Notes: generated from the letters alone by a model not told the origin. Counted from the first letter of the stretch, positions 22,348 through 31,047 are shown. The stretch is 52,460 nt of DNA from Halobacteriales archaeon QS_5_70_17 (GCA_003021975.1 PXRR01000031.1:1-52460), one strand, 5' to 3'. Translations and numbers: made by a program.

Positions 22348-24285
22348 TCAGTCGTCGCTCGGGGCGGCCGCGCCGCCGCTACTGGAGACACCGGTACCGG
22401 GGCCGACCTCGATGCCCAGATCGTCGAGCTTCTCGTCGGGGACGACGCCGTCGACCCAGCCGCGGTGGTCGTAGTACTCCTCTTTCATCTCGTCGAGTTC
22501 GCAGAGCTCGCCCTCGCTGCCGCCCTGGCCGGGGATGGCGTTCTCGTGGCCCTCGACGAACTTCCCGGGCAGGTCGTCGTCGCTGCCGTCGAAGCCCGCG
22601 AGGTTGTTGTAGTACCGCTCGAGGTTGTAGACCCGCTCGCCGGCCTCCATCAGTTCGTCCTCTGAGACGTCGAGGCCCGTCATGCCGTTGTACTGCATGA
22701 CGTACTCCTCGATGCCCTCCGCGAAGGCGTTGAACTTGCAGATGTCGAAGGAGTCGCTGATGGCGTGCAGATCCTGGAAGGTGGCGCAGAGTTCGCCCTT
22801 GCCCTCCCACTCGTAGGGATCGACCTTCTCGGGGATGCCGAGGATCTCGGCGGCGGGCGTGTACCCGCGCAGGTGGCAGGCCCCGCGGTTGGAGGTGGCG
22901 TAGCCGATGCCCATCCCCTTCATGCAGCGGGGGTCGTAGGCCGCGATGGACTGACCCTTGACGTCCAGCCGGTAGTCGTGGCCGTCGATCTCGTCGGCGA
23001 AGCCGGCGTGGCCCTCGGCCATCGCGTCGGCGAGGTCGTCCTCGCGGTGGGCGATCCGCTCGATGAGGTCGATGATCTCGTCGGCGTCGCCCCACTCGAT
23101 GCCCTCGCCGAAGTCGTCGAGTTTGCCCTCGTCGTCGGCCTCCATCGCCATGGCCATCGTGTTGCCGGCGTCGATGGTGTCCATGCCGACCTTGTTACAG
23201 CGGTCGATCATGACCGCGATCTTGTCGCGGTCGTCGTTGGCGGAGTTAGTGCCGAGCGCCCAGGCGGACTCGTACTCGTAGGACTCCATCTGGACGTTCA
23301 TCTCCTCGCCTTTGACCTCGGTCTCGACCTCCACTTCTTTCTTGCAGGCGACCGGACAGGAGTGGCAGGTCGGTTCGTCGACGAGGATGTTCTCGCGGAC
23401 GTTCTCCCCGCTGATGCGCTCGGCGTCGAGATCGGTCCCCTCGGCCTCGTTCATCGCGTTCGAGGAGGTGTACAGGCCGTTCTTCGTCGGGTGGCCGTCC
23501 ATCTCCTCGGTGACGTTCATGAGGACGTTGGTCCCGTACACCGAGAGGCCGCCCTCGTTGGGCGCGGTGACCTCCGACTCCTGGATCACCTGCATCGCCT
23601 GCTGGTGCCCCTCGCGGAACGTTTCGGGGTCGGCCGGCTTGGGCATGTCCGTGCCCGAGCGGACGACGACCGCCTTCAGGTTCTTGTCGCCCATCACGCA
23701 GCCGGTACCCCCCCGGCCCGAGGAGCGGTCGTCCTCGTTCATGACGCAGGCGTACCTGACGCCGTTCTCGCCCGCCTGGCCGATGGTCATGATCGAGAGG
23801 TTCTTCCCGAAGCTCCCCTCGACCTCCTCTTCGAGGGCGTCGCGGGTCTCGTGGGTGTCCTTCCCCCAGATGTGGGAGGCGTCCCGGAGTTCCACCTCGC
23901 CGTCCTCGACGACGGCGTAGACGGGGTCCTCGCTCTTGCCCTCGAACAGCAGGCCGTCGAAGCCGGCCCACTTGAGCCGGGCGCCCGACCAGCCGCCGTG
24001 GTGAGAGTCCGTGACCGTGCCGGTGAGGGGCGATTTCGTACAGATGGCGATCCGGCCACTCATCACCACCTGCGTGCCCGTCAGCGGTCCGTTCATCATG
24101 GCGAGGAGGTTGTCCTCGCTGCGTGGATCGACGTCCGGCCCGTTGTCGAAGACGTACTTGACGCCGAGTCCCCGCGCCCCGATGTATTTCTCCGCGTCCT
24201 CGTCGTCGATGCTTTCGTAGTCCACATCCCCCTCCGAGAGGTCGATGCGAGCTACGTTGTCTTGGAATCCTCCGAGTTCAGTCAT
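22348..24285 (-). CDS. aor: aldehyde ferredoxin oxidoreductase (canonical, tungsten-dependent family)
   Basis: A 645-residue AOR with all expected elements: the N-terminal pterin domain (EKYIGARGLGVKYVFDNG, TKSPLTGTVTDSHHGGWSG, GRGGTGCVMGDKNLKAV), cluster ligands C307, C310 and C314 (CHSCPVACK) with the fourth in DSFDICKF, the glutamate motif ESYEYES, and SNRGACHLRGY near the active site. It would oxidise aldehydes to acids with ferredoxin as acceptor, in the cytoplasm, carrying W or Mo on a bispyranopterin. It is a single gene behind a 254-base upstream region with short inverted repeats. It serves as the reference for the degenerate paralogue at 3499..5328. The C-terminal 40 residues are acidic and low-complexity. 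Confidence 0.9.
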   Translation of the reverse strand: MTELGGFQDNVARIDLSEGDVDYESIDDEDAEKYIGARGLGVKYVFDNGPDVDPRSEDNLLAMMNGPLTGTQVVMSGRIAICTKSPLTGTVTDSHHGGWSGARLKWAGFDGLLFEGKSEDPVYAVVEDGEVELRDASHIWGKDTHETRDALEEEVEGSFGKNLSIMTIGQAGENGVRYACVMNEDDRSSGRGGTGCVMGDKNLKAVVVRSGTDMPKPADPETFREGHQQAMQVIQESEVTAPNEGGLSVYGTNVLMNVTEEMDGHPTKNGLYTSSNAMNEAEGTDLDAERISGENVRENILVDEPTCHSCPVACKKEVEVETEVKGEEMNVQMESYEYESAWALGTNSANDDRDKIAVMIDRCNKVGMDTIDAGNTMAMAMEADDEGKLDDFGEGIEWGDADEIIDLIERIAHREDDLADAMAEGHAGFADEIDGHDYRLDVKGQSIAAYDPRCMKGMGIGYATSNRGACHLRGYTPAAEILGIPEKVDPYEWEGKGELCATFQDLHAISDSFDICKFNAFAEGIEEYVMQYNGMTGLDVSEDELMEAGERVYNLERYYNNLAGFDGSDDDLPGKFVEGHENAIPGQGGSEGELCELDEMKEEYYDHRGWVDGVVPDEKLDDLGIEVGPGTGVSSSGGAAAPSDD

Positions 24286-24310
24286 GGTAACCGGTGTAGG
24301 TACGTACGGA

Positions 24311-24320
24311 GTGTATCGTG
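24311..24320 (-). promoter_or_regulatory. TATA-like box for the canonical AOR gene
   Basis: cacgatacac on the coding strand, 26-35 bases before the start at 24285. Confidence 0.3.
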
Positions 24321-24340
24321 TTAGATGTTGCCACCGGGTC

Positions 24341-24358
24341 GTAACTGATAACGGTTAC
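24341..24358. promoter_or_regulatory. inverted repeat upstream of aor, candidate operator
   Basis: gtaac-tgataacg-gttac is an imperfect palindrome 56-73 bases upstream of the AOR start. A second ggtaaccg occurs next to the start codon (24287-24294). The surrounding 24286-24420 is more AT-rich than the neighbouring genes and otherwise holds no gene. Confidence 0.3.
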
Positions 24359-24505
24359 TCGTCTTGCCGCGCTAGTTATATTCACAACTGTCTGGCGTTT
24401 ATTTCTCCGGTAATCCGCCGTAGTTCGACTGCGAGATCCCAGTCGCCCGGGACCTCTCCGTCGGTAGTTCCGTTCGTTCGAGTCGAGGAGGCGGCGTCGT
24501 CCGGG

Positions 24506-24515
24506 GCATTTACCC
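24506..24515 (+). promoter_or_regulatory. TATA-like box for the VanZ-like gene
   Basis: gcatttaccc lies 25-34 bases before ATG 24540. Confidence 0.35.
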
Positions 24516-24539
24516 GGGAGGCGGCGCCTCATCGACGGT

Positions 24540-24908
24540 ATGAACGCGAGCGTCCGCCGGTACGCGCTTCCGGCCGCCCTCGCCGCGGGCATCGCGCTTG
24601 CGTCGGTCGTCGACCCGGCGGGGGGCGGACCGAGGGCCGCCACCGGGCCGGTCGGGGCCGACAAGCTCGTCCACGCGGTCGGCTACGCGGTTCTGACAGC
24701 GGCGCTCCTCGCCGCGAACCGACCACGAGAGGGGAGACGACGCGTCGGCGCGGCGCTGGCGGTCACCCTCGCGACCGCGTTCGGCGCCGGCCTCGAAGTC
24801 GTCCAGGCGACGCTGCCGGCCCGCACGTTCAGCCTCGGGGACGCCGCCGCGAACGCGCTCGGGGCGCTGGCGGCGGCCCTGCTCTGGCGGCGCCGGGACC
24901 CGGATTGA
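24540..24908 (+). CDS. VanZ-like membrane protein
   Basis: 122 residues with three to four transmembrane helices. ADKLVHAVGYAVLTAALLAAN and GLEVVQATLPARTFSLGDAAANALG match the VanZ-family pattern K-x2-H...E-x2-Q...R-x4-D-x3-N-x2-G. VanZ homologues are widespread small membrane proteins whose archaeal role is unknown. It is a single gene with its own promoter-like box, followed by the RaSEA gene about 80 bases later. Confidence 0.8.
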   Translation: MNASVRRYALPAALAAGIALASVVDPAGGGPRAATGPVGADKLVHAVGYAVLTAALLAANRPREGRRRVGAALAVTLATAFGAGLEVVQATLPARTFSLGDAAANALGALAAALLWRRRDPD

Positions 24909-24960
24909 GCGGCGGCGACGACCGGTGACCGTCTCCAGATCCGGTCGCGCAGACGAAGGC

Positions 24961-24970
24961 GCTTTACGCG
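24961..24970 (+). promoter_or_regulatory. TATA-like box for the RaSEA gene
   Basis: gctttacgcg lies 22-31 bases before ATG 24992. Confidence 0.4.
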
Positions 24971-24991
24971 CCGCCGGGCTACCGCGGTACG

Positions 24992-26086
24992 ATGAGTACC
25001 CCGGACCCCGAGGTCTACGAGCGGGGCCGCGGGATGGACGCGCACAACAGCGTCATGCGCGAGGTGCGGTCGCGCAACGACGCCAGCTACGACCCGCGCG
25101 AACCCACCCGCGTCTGGCTCGACGAGGACAACACCCCCGGCGGCGTCAAGCGCTCGCTGACGATCATCCTCAACACCGGCGGCTGCCGGTGGGCGCGCGC
25201 CGGCGGCTGTACGATGTGCGGCTACGTCGCCGAGTCCGTCGAGGGCGGCAGCGTCGCCCACGAGGACCTGCTGGCGCAGGTCGAGGCGTGTCTCGACCAC
25301 GAGCGCGAGCACGCCGATGACCCCGCGGACCTGATCAAGATCTACACCTCCGGGAGCTTCCTCGACGAGCGGGAGATCCCCGTCGAGACCCGCGACGCGA
25401 TCGGAGAGACGTTCGCCGACCGCGATCGGATCGTCGTCGAGTCGCTGCCCGACTTCGTCGACCGCGAGAAGATCCGGTCGTTCACCGACCGGGGGCTGGA
25501 CTGCGACGTCGCCGTCGGGCTCGAGACCGCGACCGACCGCGTGCGCCGGGACTGCGTGAACAAGTACTTCGAGTTCGCCGACTTCGAGGCCGCCTGCGCC
25601 GAGGCCGTCGCGGTCGACTCCGACGCCGACGCCGCGGCCGGCGTGAAGGCCTACCTCCTCCTGAAGCCGCCCTTCCTCACGGAGTCGGAGGCCGTCGAGG
25701 ACATGCAGCGGTCGGTCCGTCGCTGCGCGGCCGTCGAGGGCTGTCACACCGTCTCGATGAACCCGACGAACGTCCAGCGGCACACGATGGTCGAGGAACT
25801 CTACCACGACGGCGGCTACCGACCGCCCTGGCTCTGGTCGGTCTGCGAGGTGCTCGAGGCGACCGCCGACGCCGACGCTATCGTCGTCTCGGACCCGGTC
25901 GGCCACGGCAGCGACCGCGGCCCGCACAACTGCGGGGACTGCGACGACCGCGTCCAGCGCGCGATCAAGGACTTCGACCTCCGGCAGGACCCCTCGGTCT
26001 TCGATCAGGTCTCCTGTGACTGCGAGCGCACCTGGGAGGCGGTCGTCGAGCGGGAGACGAGCTACGGCATGCCCCTGGCGCGGTAG
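24992..26086 (+). CDS. raSEA: archaeosine-synthesis radical SAM protein RaSEA
   Basis: A 364-residue radical SAM enzyme. CRWARAGGCTMCGY gives the cluster motif in the C-x7-C-x2-C form typical of RaSEA/Elp3-like proteins. IKIYTSGSFLDEREIP, VESLPDFV and VAVGLETATDRVRRDCVNK are the conserved strands of the barrel, and the C-terminal CGDCDDRVQ...CDCERTW likely binds another metal. Known role: with ArcS, it converts lysine-modified preQ0 at tRNA position 15 into archaeosine. arcS lies 24 kb away at the left edge of this window. The IS element begins about 35 bases after its stop but leaves the gene intact. Confidence 0.92.
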   Translation: MSTPDPEVYERGRGMDAHNSVMREVRSRNDASYDPREPTRVWLDEDNTPGGVKRSLTIILNTGGCRWARAGGCTMCGYVAESVEGGSVAHEDLLAQVEACLDHEREHADDPADLIKIYTSGSFLDEREIPVETRDAIGETFADRDRIVVESLPDFVDREKIRSFTDRGLDCDVAVGLETATDRVRRDCVNKYFEFADFEAACAEAVAVDSDADAAAGVKAYLLLKPPFLTESEAVEDMQRSVRRCAAVEGCHTVSMNPTNVQRHTMVEELYHDGGYRPPWLWSVCEVLEATADADAIVVSDPVGHGSDRGPHNCGDCDDRVQRAIKDFDLRQDPSVFDQVSCDCERTWEAVVERETSYGMPLAR

Positions 26087-26140
26087 CCGCCGGAGACCGC
26101 CCGCGGACGCTTTTTCTTACCTGAAATTCAGGCGCTAATG

Positions 26141-26195
26141 CCCCGTCCTCAAGGAGCAACGCAGGCCGAAGGCCGAGTAGCGCAGTAGGGCGGGG
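26141..26195 (+). repeat. left-end structured element (hairpin pair), related to the right-end element
   Basis: ccccgtcct pairs with agggcgggg (one G-U) to enclose caaggagc, an inner ggcc-gaa-ggcc hairpin and gagta. The same layout occurs at 27623-27672 in the same orientation with compensating base changes, so the structure appears conserved as RNA or single-stranded DNA. Confidence 0.6.
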
Positions 26196-26255
26196 ATACA
26201 GCGCCGTCATCGTCTCACAGATACTCCGCGACAACCGGCCCACAGGCCCACCGAA

Positions 26256-26264
26256 GCGTTTATC
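26256..26264 (+). promoter_or_regulatory. TATA-like box for the DUF2080-tnpB operon
   Basis: gcgtttatc lies 28-36 bases before ATG 26292. Confidence 0.4.
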
Positions 26265-26291
26265 TGCCCCGACAATGTATCTACATCGTAC

Positions 26292-26435
26292 ATGGAACAG
26301 TTCACAATCAACGGCCACGAAGTCGTGGACGGCGACGTGAAAGCCACCGGCAACGGCGCTCACGTCTACGTCCCGAAACGCTGGCGTGGCGCGGACGTGA
26401 AAGTCGTCCGCACATCCGCCCCCAACGACGAATAG
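26292..26435 (+). CDS. DUF2080 family transposon-associated protein
   Basis: 47 residues (MEQFTINGHEVVDGDVKATG...), too short for the ORF track. The segment GNGAHVYVPKRWRGADVKVV is typical of DUF2080 proteins that accompany haloarchaeal tnpB genes; it resembles an AbrB-like swapped-hairpin strand pattern, so DNA binding is possible. The stop abuts the tnpB ATG (tagATG), implying co-translation. Its role in transposition or in regulating TnpB is not known. Confidence 0.85.
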   Translation: MEQFTINGHEVVDGDVKATGNGAHVYVPKRWRGADVKVVRTSAPNDE

Positions 26436-27665
26436 ATGAACTACAACTACAGGTATCGGCTGAACCCGTCCGACGACCTCCGCGAGCGGTTAGCGTGGAC
26501 TGTCGATACCTGTAGGCAGGTCTACAACCGCTTCCTCCACCGCCTCAACCGCCACGACGACACTTCGTCGTACTCTGAGCAGAAGCATCTGCCGGACCTC
26601 AAGAAGTGGTGGAGTGACCTCCAAGACGTTCACTCAAGCGTGCTTCAGAAAGTCGTCCAACGGTTGCATGACAACCTCTCGACGCTCAAAGGCCGGAAAC
26701 AGAACGGCTACAACGTCGGGGAGTTGAAGTGGAAAGCACCGGGGGAGTACCAGTCGTTCACCTACAGTCAGTCCGGCTTCAAACTCAAAAACACGAGTGG
26801 TCGGACTCGACTATGGCTCTCGAAGATTGGTGACATTCCCATCACGTTCCACCGCGACCTGCCCGACGACGCCACCATCAAGACCGTCACGGTCAAACGC
26901 GAACCCACCGGCAAGTGGTACGCCATCCTCGGCGTCGAAACCCCTGACGACCCGCCGGAGAAGCCCGACGAGGTGACTGACGCAGTTGGTATCGACGTGG
27001 GTATTCTGAAATACGTCCACGATAGCGATGGTCTCGCCGTCGAGTCGCCGGACCTTTCGGATGAACGCGAGCGGTTGGAACGCGCCCAACCAAACCTTTC
27101 ACGGAAAGAACATGGATCGAACAATTGGGAGGAACAGCGCAAGACGGTCGCTCGACGCCACGCCGACCTGAAGCGCAAGCGTCGTGACTTCCTACACAAA
27201 CTCTCGGCGTACTACGCCCGTGAGTACGACCTTGTGGCGGTCGAGGACTTGGACGCGAAGCGACTGGTCGAATTACCGGGCAACTCTCGGAATCGAGCCG
27301 GGGCTTCGTGGGGGACGTTCCTCCGAATGCTCGAATACAAGTGCGAGCGTGTAGGCACGCACTTCGTCGCCGTGGACCCCCGAGGAACGACGAAAGAGTG
27401 CGCGTCGTGTGGTGTCGAAACGGACAAACCGCGCTGGGTCCGCGAGCATTCGTGTCCGGCGTGTGGGTTTGAGGCGGACAGAGACGCGAATGCGTCGTGG
27501 AACATTCTTTCTCGCGGTCTCGATAAAGTAGGGACGGGCTGTCCCGAATCAACGCCTGTGGAGACTGCGCTCCCTACGGACACCGATTCGGTGTCTGCAA
27601 AGCGCGTCATGGAAGCAGGAAGCCCCACCCTCAAGGAGCGAACCGCGTCAGCGGTGAGCGAGTAG
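26436..27665 (+). CDS. tnpB: RNA-guided transposon endonuclease TnpB (IS1341-type OrfB)
   Basis: 409 residues. N-terminal OrfB/HTH region (MNYNYRYRLNPSDDLRERL), then a split RuvC nuclease: D in VGIDVGILKYV, E in LVAVEDLDAKRL, and the final D in FEADRDANASWNIL. Between the last two lies the zinc finger CASC...CPAC. All three catalytic acidic residues and the four zinc cysteines are present, so it appears functional. TnpB proteins cut DNA next to a short target motif using an RNA read from the element's right end; the hairpin at 27623-27672 overlaps the end of this ORF as that model requires. The element inserted beside a damaged antiporter gene. Confidence 0.93.
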   Translation: MNYNYRYRLNPSDDLRERLAWTVDTCRQVYNRFLHRLNRHDDTSSYSEQKHLPDLKKWWSDLQDVHSSVLQKVVQRLHDNLSTLKGRKQNGYNVGELKWKAPGEYQSFTYSQSGFKLKNTSGRTRLWLSKIGDIPITFHRDLPDDATIKTVTVKREPTGKWYAILGVETPDDPPEKPDEVTDAVGIDVGILKYVHDSDGLAVESPDLSDERERLERAQPNLSRKEHGSNNWEEQRKTVARRHADLKRKRRDFLHKLSAYYAREYDLVAVEDLDAKRLVELPGNSRNRAGASWGTFLRMLEYKCERVGTHFVAVDPRGTTKECASCGVETDKPRWVREHSCPACGFEADRDANASWNILSRGLDKVGTGCPESTPVETALPTDTDSVSAKRVMEAGSPTLKERTASAVSE

Positions 27666-27672
27666 GGTGGGG
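27623..27672 (+). ncRNA. right-end structured element, probable omega-RNA (reRNA) scaffold
   Basis: ccccaccct pairs perfectly with agggtgggg and encloses caaggagc, an inner ccgc-gtca-gcgg hairpin and gagcgagt. It overlaps the last codons of tnpB and ends the element, the position of omega-RNA scaffolds. If so, the guide would be the flanking DNA just to the right (from about 27673). Confidence 0.5.
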
Positions 27673-27701
27673 AGGAAGTCACTGGACTACCAGCTTCGTC
27701 A

Positions 27702-28145
27702 GTGACGGTCGCACTCGCCCCGGAGGGACTGGAGTCGGAGGCACTGGCGGTCCTGCTCGGCCAGCTCGCGCTCGTGCTCGCCGCGGCGACGGCGCTGGGC
27801 CGGGGCGCCCGACGGCTGGGGTTCCCGCCGGTCGTCGGCGAACTGCTGACCGGAATCGTCCTCGGACCGTCGCTGTTCGGCCTCGTCGCGCTGGCGGTCG
27901 CCGTCGCCGGGAAGTTCGTCGGCGCGACCGGCGGCGCCCTGCCGGCGGGCCTGCCGACCCGGGAAGCGCTGGGGATCGGCGCCGTTCTCGACGCCCGGGG
28001 GGCGATGGAGGTGGTCGTCGCCACCGTCGGCCTCCGGCTCGGCATCCTCACCGACGGGAGCTACGCCATCGTCGTCCTGATGGGCGGGACTCGCTCCGCG
28101 GGCGACGAGGACGCGGCGGGAGCGGCGTTCGGCGGCGACCGCTGA
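27702..28145 (+). pseudogene. internally deleted cation/proton antiporter (CPA2/KefB-like)
   Basis: The 147-residue frame starts with the first helices of a CPA2 antiporter (LALVLAAATALGRGARRLGFPPVVGELLTGIVLGPSLFG) and then jumps to the end of the same membrane domain (KFVGATGGALPAGLPTREALGIGAVLDARGAMEVVVATVGL). Family members have 10-13 helices in about 400 residues, so roughly two thirds of the domain is missing without breaking the frame. After IVVLM the sequence becomes hydrophilic junk. It lies directly right of the IS element. I do not expect a functional transporter. Confidence 0.7.
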
Positions 28146-28216
28146 CGCCGACCGGACCGTTCCGCCCCGGGGGAGCACCGCCATCGCCACTGCCACCGTC
28201 CACCACGGATGCGACA

Positions 28217-28226
28217 CGCCTTAGTC
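28217..28226 (+). promoter_or_regulatory. TATA-like box for serS
   Basis: cgccttagtc lies 23-32 bases before ATG 28249. Confidence 0.35.
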
Positions 28227-28248
28227 GCGGCCACGGAAAGCCGGGAGC

Positions 28249-29655
28249 ATGTTGAGCAGGCAGTTCGTCCGGGAGAACCCGGACACGGTCCGCGACGCCC
28301 TCGAGAAGAAGGGCGTCGACGACGTCGACTTCGACCGGATCCTGGAGGTCGACGAGGAGTGGCGCCAGCTGAAAGCCCGGGGCGACGACCTGCGCCACGA
28401 GCGCAACGAGGTGAGCAGCCGCATCGGCGAACTCAAAGGGGAGGGCCGGGAGGAGGAAGCCCAGGAGGCCATCGAGCGCTCCCAGGAACTGAAAGCCGAA
28501 CTCGAGGACGTCGAGGCCCGCGCCGACGAACTCGAGGCGGAACTGGAGGAAGCGCTGCTGGGGCTCCCTCAGATCCCCGACGAGTCGGTGCCAGTCGGCG
28601 CGACCGAAGCCGAGAACGTCGAGCGCCGCCGCGAGGGGTTCGACGACCTCCGGGACCTCCCGGAAGAGGTCGTCCCCCACTACGACCTCGGTGAGGACCT
28701 CGGTATTCTCGACTTCGAGCGGGGCGCGAAGGTCTCCGGGGGCGGCTTCTACTTCCTGACCGGCGACGGTGCCCGCCTCGAACACGCGCTCGTCCAGTTC
28801 ATGATGGACGTCCACCGCGAGCAGGGGTACACCGACGTCTTCCCGCCGATCCCGGTCAACTCGCGGTCGATGCGGGGGACCGGCCAGTTCCCGAAGTTCG
28901 TCGAGGACGCCTACCGGATCGGCGGCGCCAACGACGAACCGTACGACGACGACGACCTCTGGCTGCTGCCGACCGCCGAGGTGCCCGTCACGAACATGTA
29001 CCGCGACGAGATCCTGCTCGACGACGACCTCCCGCTGAAACACCAGGCGTACACGCCCAACTTCCGCCGCGAGGCCGGTGAGCACGGCACCGAGACCCGC
29101 GGCATCGTCCGCGTCCACCAGTTCAACAAGGTGGAGATGGTCAACTTCGTCCGGCCCGAGGAGAGCTACGACCGCTTCGAGGGACTGGTCGACGAGGCCG
29201 AGGAGGTGCTACGCCGCCTCGGCCTCCCCTACCGCATCCTGGAGATGTGCACCGGCGACCTCGGGTTCACGCAGGCCAAGAAGTACGACATCGAGGTCTG
29301 GGCGCCGGCCGACGACATGGACGAGGGCCCCGAGGAGGGCGGGCGCTGGCTCGAAGTCTCGTCGGTGTCGAACTTCGAGGCGTTCCAGGCCCGCCGGGCC
29401 GGCATCCGCTACCGCCCCGAACGCCACGAGTCGGCGGAGCACGTCCACACGCTCAACGGATCGGGGCTGGCGCTGCCCCGCGTGATGGTGGCGATCCTGG
29501 AGTACTACCAGAACGACGACGGCACCGTCACCGTCCCCGAGGCGCTGCGGCCGTACGTGGGCGGTCTCGAGCGCATCGAGGGCCGCGACCCCGTCGGCGA
29601 GAGCGCGCTGGGCGCGGGCGACGGCAGCGGCGAGGGCGGAGACGGCGGCGAGTAG
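28249..29655 (+). CDS. serS: serine--tRNA ligase
   Basis: 468 residues, the standard (non-methanogen) seryl-tRNA synthetase. Residues about 30-105 form the tRNA-binding coiled coil (EEWRQLKARGDDLRHERNEV ... QELKAELEDVEARADEL). Class II motifs follow: motif 1 around MRGTGQFPKF, motif 2 TPNFRREAGEHGTETRGIVR and motif 3 HTLNGSGLALPRVMVAILE. It acylates tRNA-Ser in the cytosol. The length is slightly above usual because of a glycine-rich acidic tail. The gene is intact although both neighbours are broken. Confidence 0.95.
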   Translation: MLSRQFVRENPDTVRDALEKKGVDDVDFDRILEVDEEWRQLKARGDDLRHERNEVSSRIGELKGEGREEEAQEAIERSQELKAELEDVEARADELEAELEEALLGLPQIPDESVPVGATEAENVERRREGFDDLRDLPEEVVPHYDLGEDLGILDFERGAKVSGGGFYFLTGDGARLEHALVQFMMDVHREQGYTDVFPPIPVNSRSMRGTGQFPKFVEDAYRIGGANDEPYDDDDLWLLPTAEVPVTNMYRDEILLDDDLPLKHQAYTPNFRREAGEHGTETRGIVRVHQFNKVEMVNFVRPEESYDRFEGLVDEAEEVLRRLGLPYRILEMCTGDLGFTQAKKYDIEVWAPADDMDEGPEEGGRWLEVSSVSNFEAFQARRAGIRYRPERHESAEHVHTLNGSGLALPRVMVAILEYYQNDDGTVTVPEALRPYVGGLERIEGRDPVGESALGAGDGSGEGGDGGE

Positions 29656-29730
29656 TCCGACGGCACCCCGGGAGGAGCGGACGGACGCTCCCTCCGCGTC
29701 GCGCGGGCCCCCGCCGGGGCCGGGGGAAAC

Positions 29731-29740
29731 TGTTTATCGG
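29731..29740 (+). promoter_or_regulatory. TATA-like box for the broken MBL gene
   Basis: tgtttatcgg lies 22-31 bases before ATG 29762. Confidence 0.4.
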
Positions 29741-29761
29741 CGGAGCGCGCCACCGTCGAGC

Positions 29762-30561
29762 ATGGCAATCGGCGACGTGAAACCGGTCACCGCCGGCGAC
29801 TGCACCGACCTCTACTACGTCGACACCGGGATGTACGACACCGCCGGCTACGGGTCGGCCTACGTCCTCGACGCCGAGCGCCCCGCCGTCGTCGAAACGG
29901 GCGTCGGGACCCACGCCAACCGGATCCTCGCGGCGCTCGACGACCTCTCGATCGACCGCGCCGACCTGGAGGTGATCGCGGTGACGCACGTCCACCTGGA
30001 CCACGCCGGCGGAGCGGGCTACCTGGCGGAGGCGTGCCCGAACGCCGAGGTGGTCGTCCACTGAGCGACGGCGACCGCGTCGACCTGGGCGATCATACTC
30101 TCAAGGTCCACCACGCCCCCGGCCACGCCCCCCACCAGGTCGTCTTCCGCGACCCCGCCAACGACGCCGTCTTCACCGGCGACGCCGCCGGCATCTACGT
30201 CCCCTCGCGGGACCGGGTCCGGGCGACGACGCCCCCCTGGAGTTTCGACCTCGAACGGGCGCTGGCGGACGTCGAGACGATCCGATCGCTCGACCCGGAC
30301 GTCCTGCTGTTCAGCCACTTCGGTCCCCACGACGACCCCGAGACAGCGCTGGCCGCGGCAGAGGAGGCGCTCCGGGAGTGGGTCGACGCCGTCGAGGCGA
30401 AGCGCGAGGAACTGGGCGACGACTCGACGACCGTCGAGCACTTCGTCGAGACGACCGGGATGGGCGACGTCTGGGGCGACGCCATGGCTGGTCCCGTCGC
30501 CGCCGTGGACGCCCGGGGCGCGCTCCACTACCTCCGGGAGCGCGAGGAGACCGAGGAGTAG
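29762..30561 (+). pseudogene. frameshifted and internally deleted MBL-fold hydrolase
   Basis: The first frame (29762-30064) encodes a metallo-beta-lactamase start with VTHVHLDHAGGAGYLAEACPN and stops at VVVH. The second frame (usable from about 30062) continues the same fold: SDGDRVDLGDHTLKVHHAPGHAPHQVVF, FTGDAAGIYVP and LLFSHFGPHDD. The metal motifs HxHxDH, PGH, GD and SHFG are in the right order, but about 40 residues that normally lie between the two pieces are absent and the frame changes at 30061. A single ancestral gene of about 300 residues was therefore lost by a deletion not divisible by three. Each fragment alone lacks half of the metal site. Confidence 0.75.
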
Positions 30562-30564
30562 TCG

Positions 30565-31047
<483 letters not shown>

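Larger units (their letters stand above)
26121..27673 (+). mobile_element. IS200/IS605-group (IS1341-type) element: DUF2080 gene plus tnpB, no tnpA
   Basis: Contents are a short DUF2080 ORF and a full-length tnpB; no TnpA tyrosine transposase is present. The proposed left end follows TTAC (26117-26120), a known target tetranucleotide for some family members, and begins with the palindrome ctgaaattcag (26121-26131). The right end is set at the end of the hairpin that overlaps the tnpB stop. There is no target-site duplication, as expected for this family. Exact ends are estimates. Confidence 0.75.

Noticed and set aside
22765-24324. 519-codon plus-strand ORF antisense to aor
   Set aside because: Shadow with Val/Asp/Leu bias; the minus-strand frame is a canonical AOR.
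26141-27672. CRISPR-like repeat pair
   Set aside because: Only two copies, 1.4 kb apart, with covarying stems; they are IS end structures, not an array.
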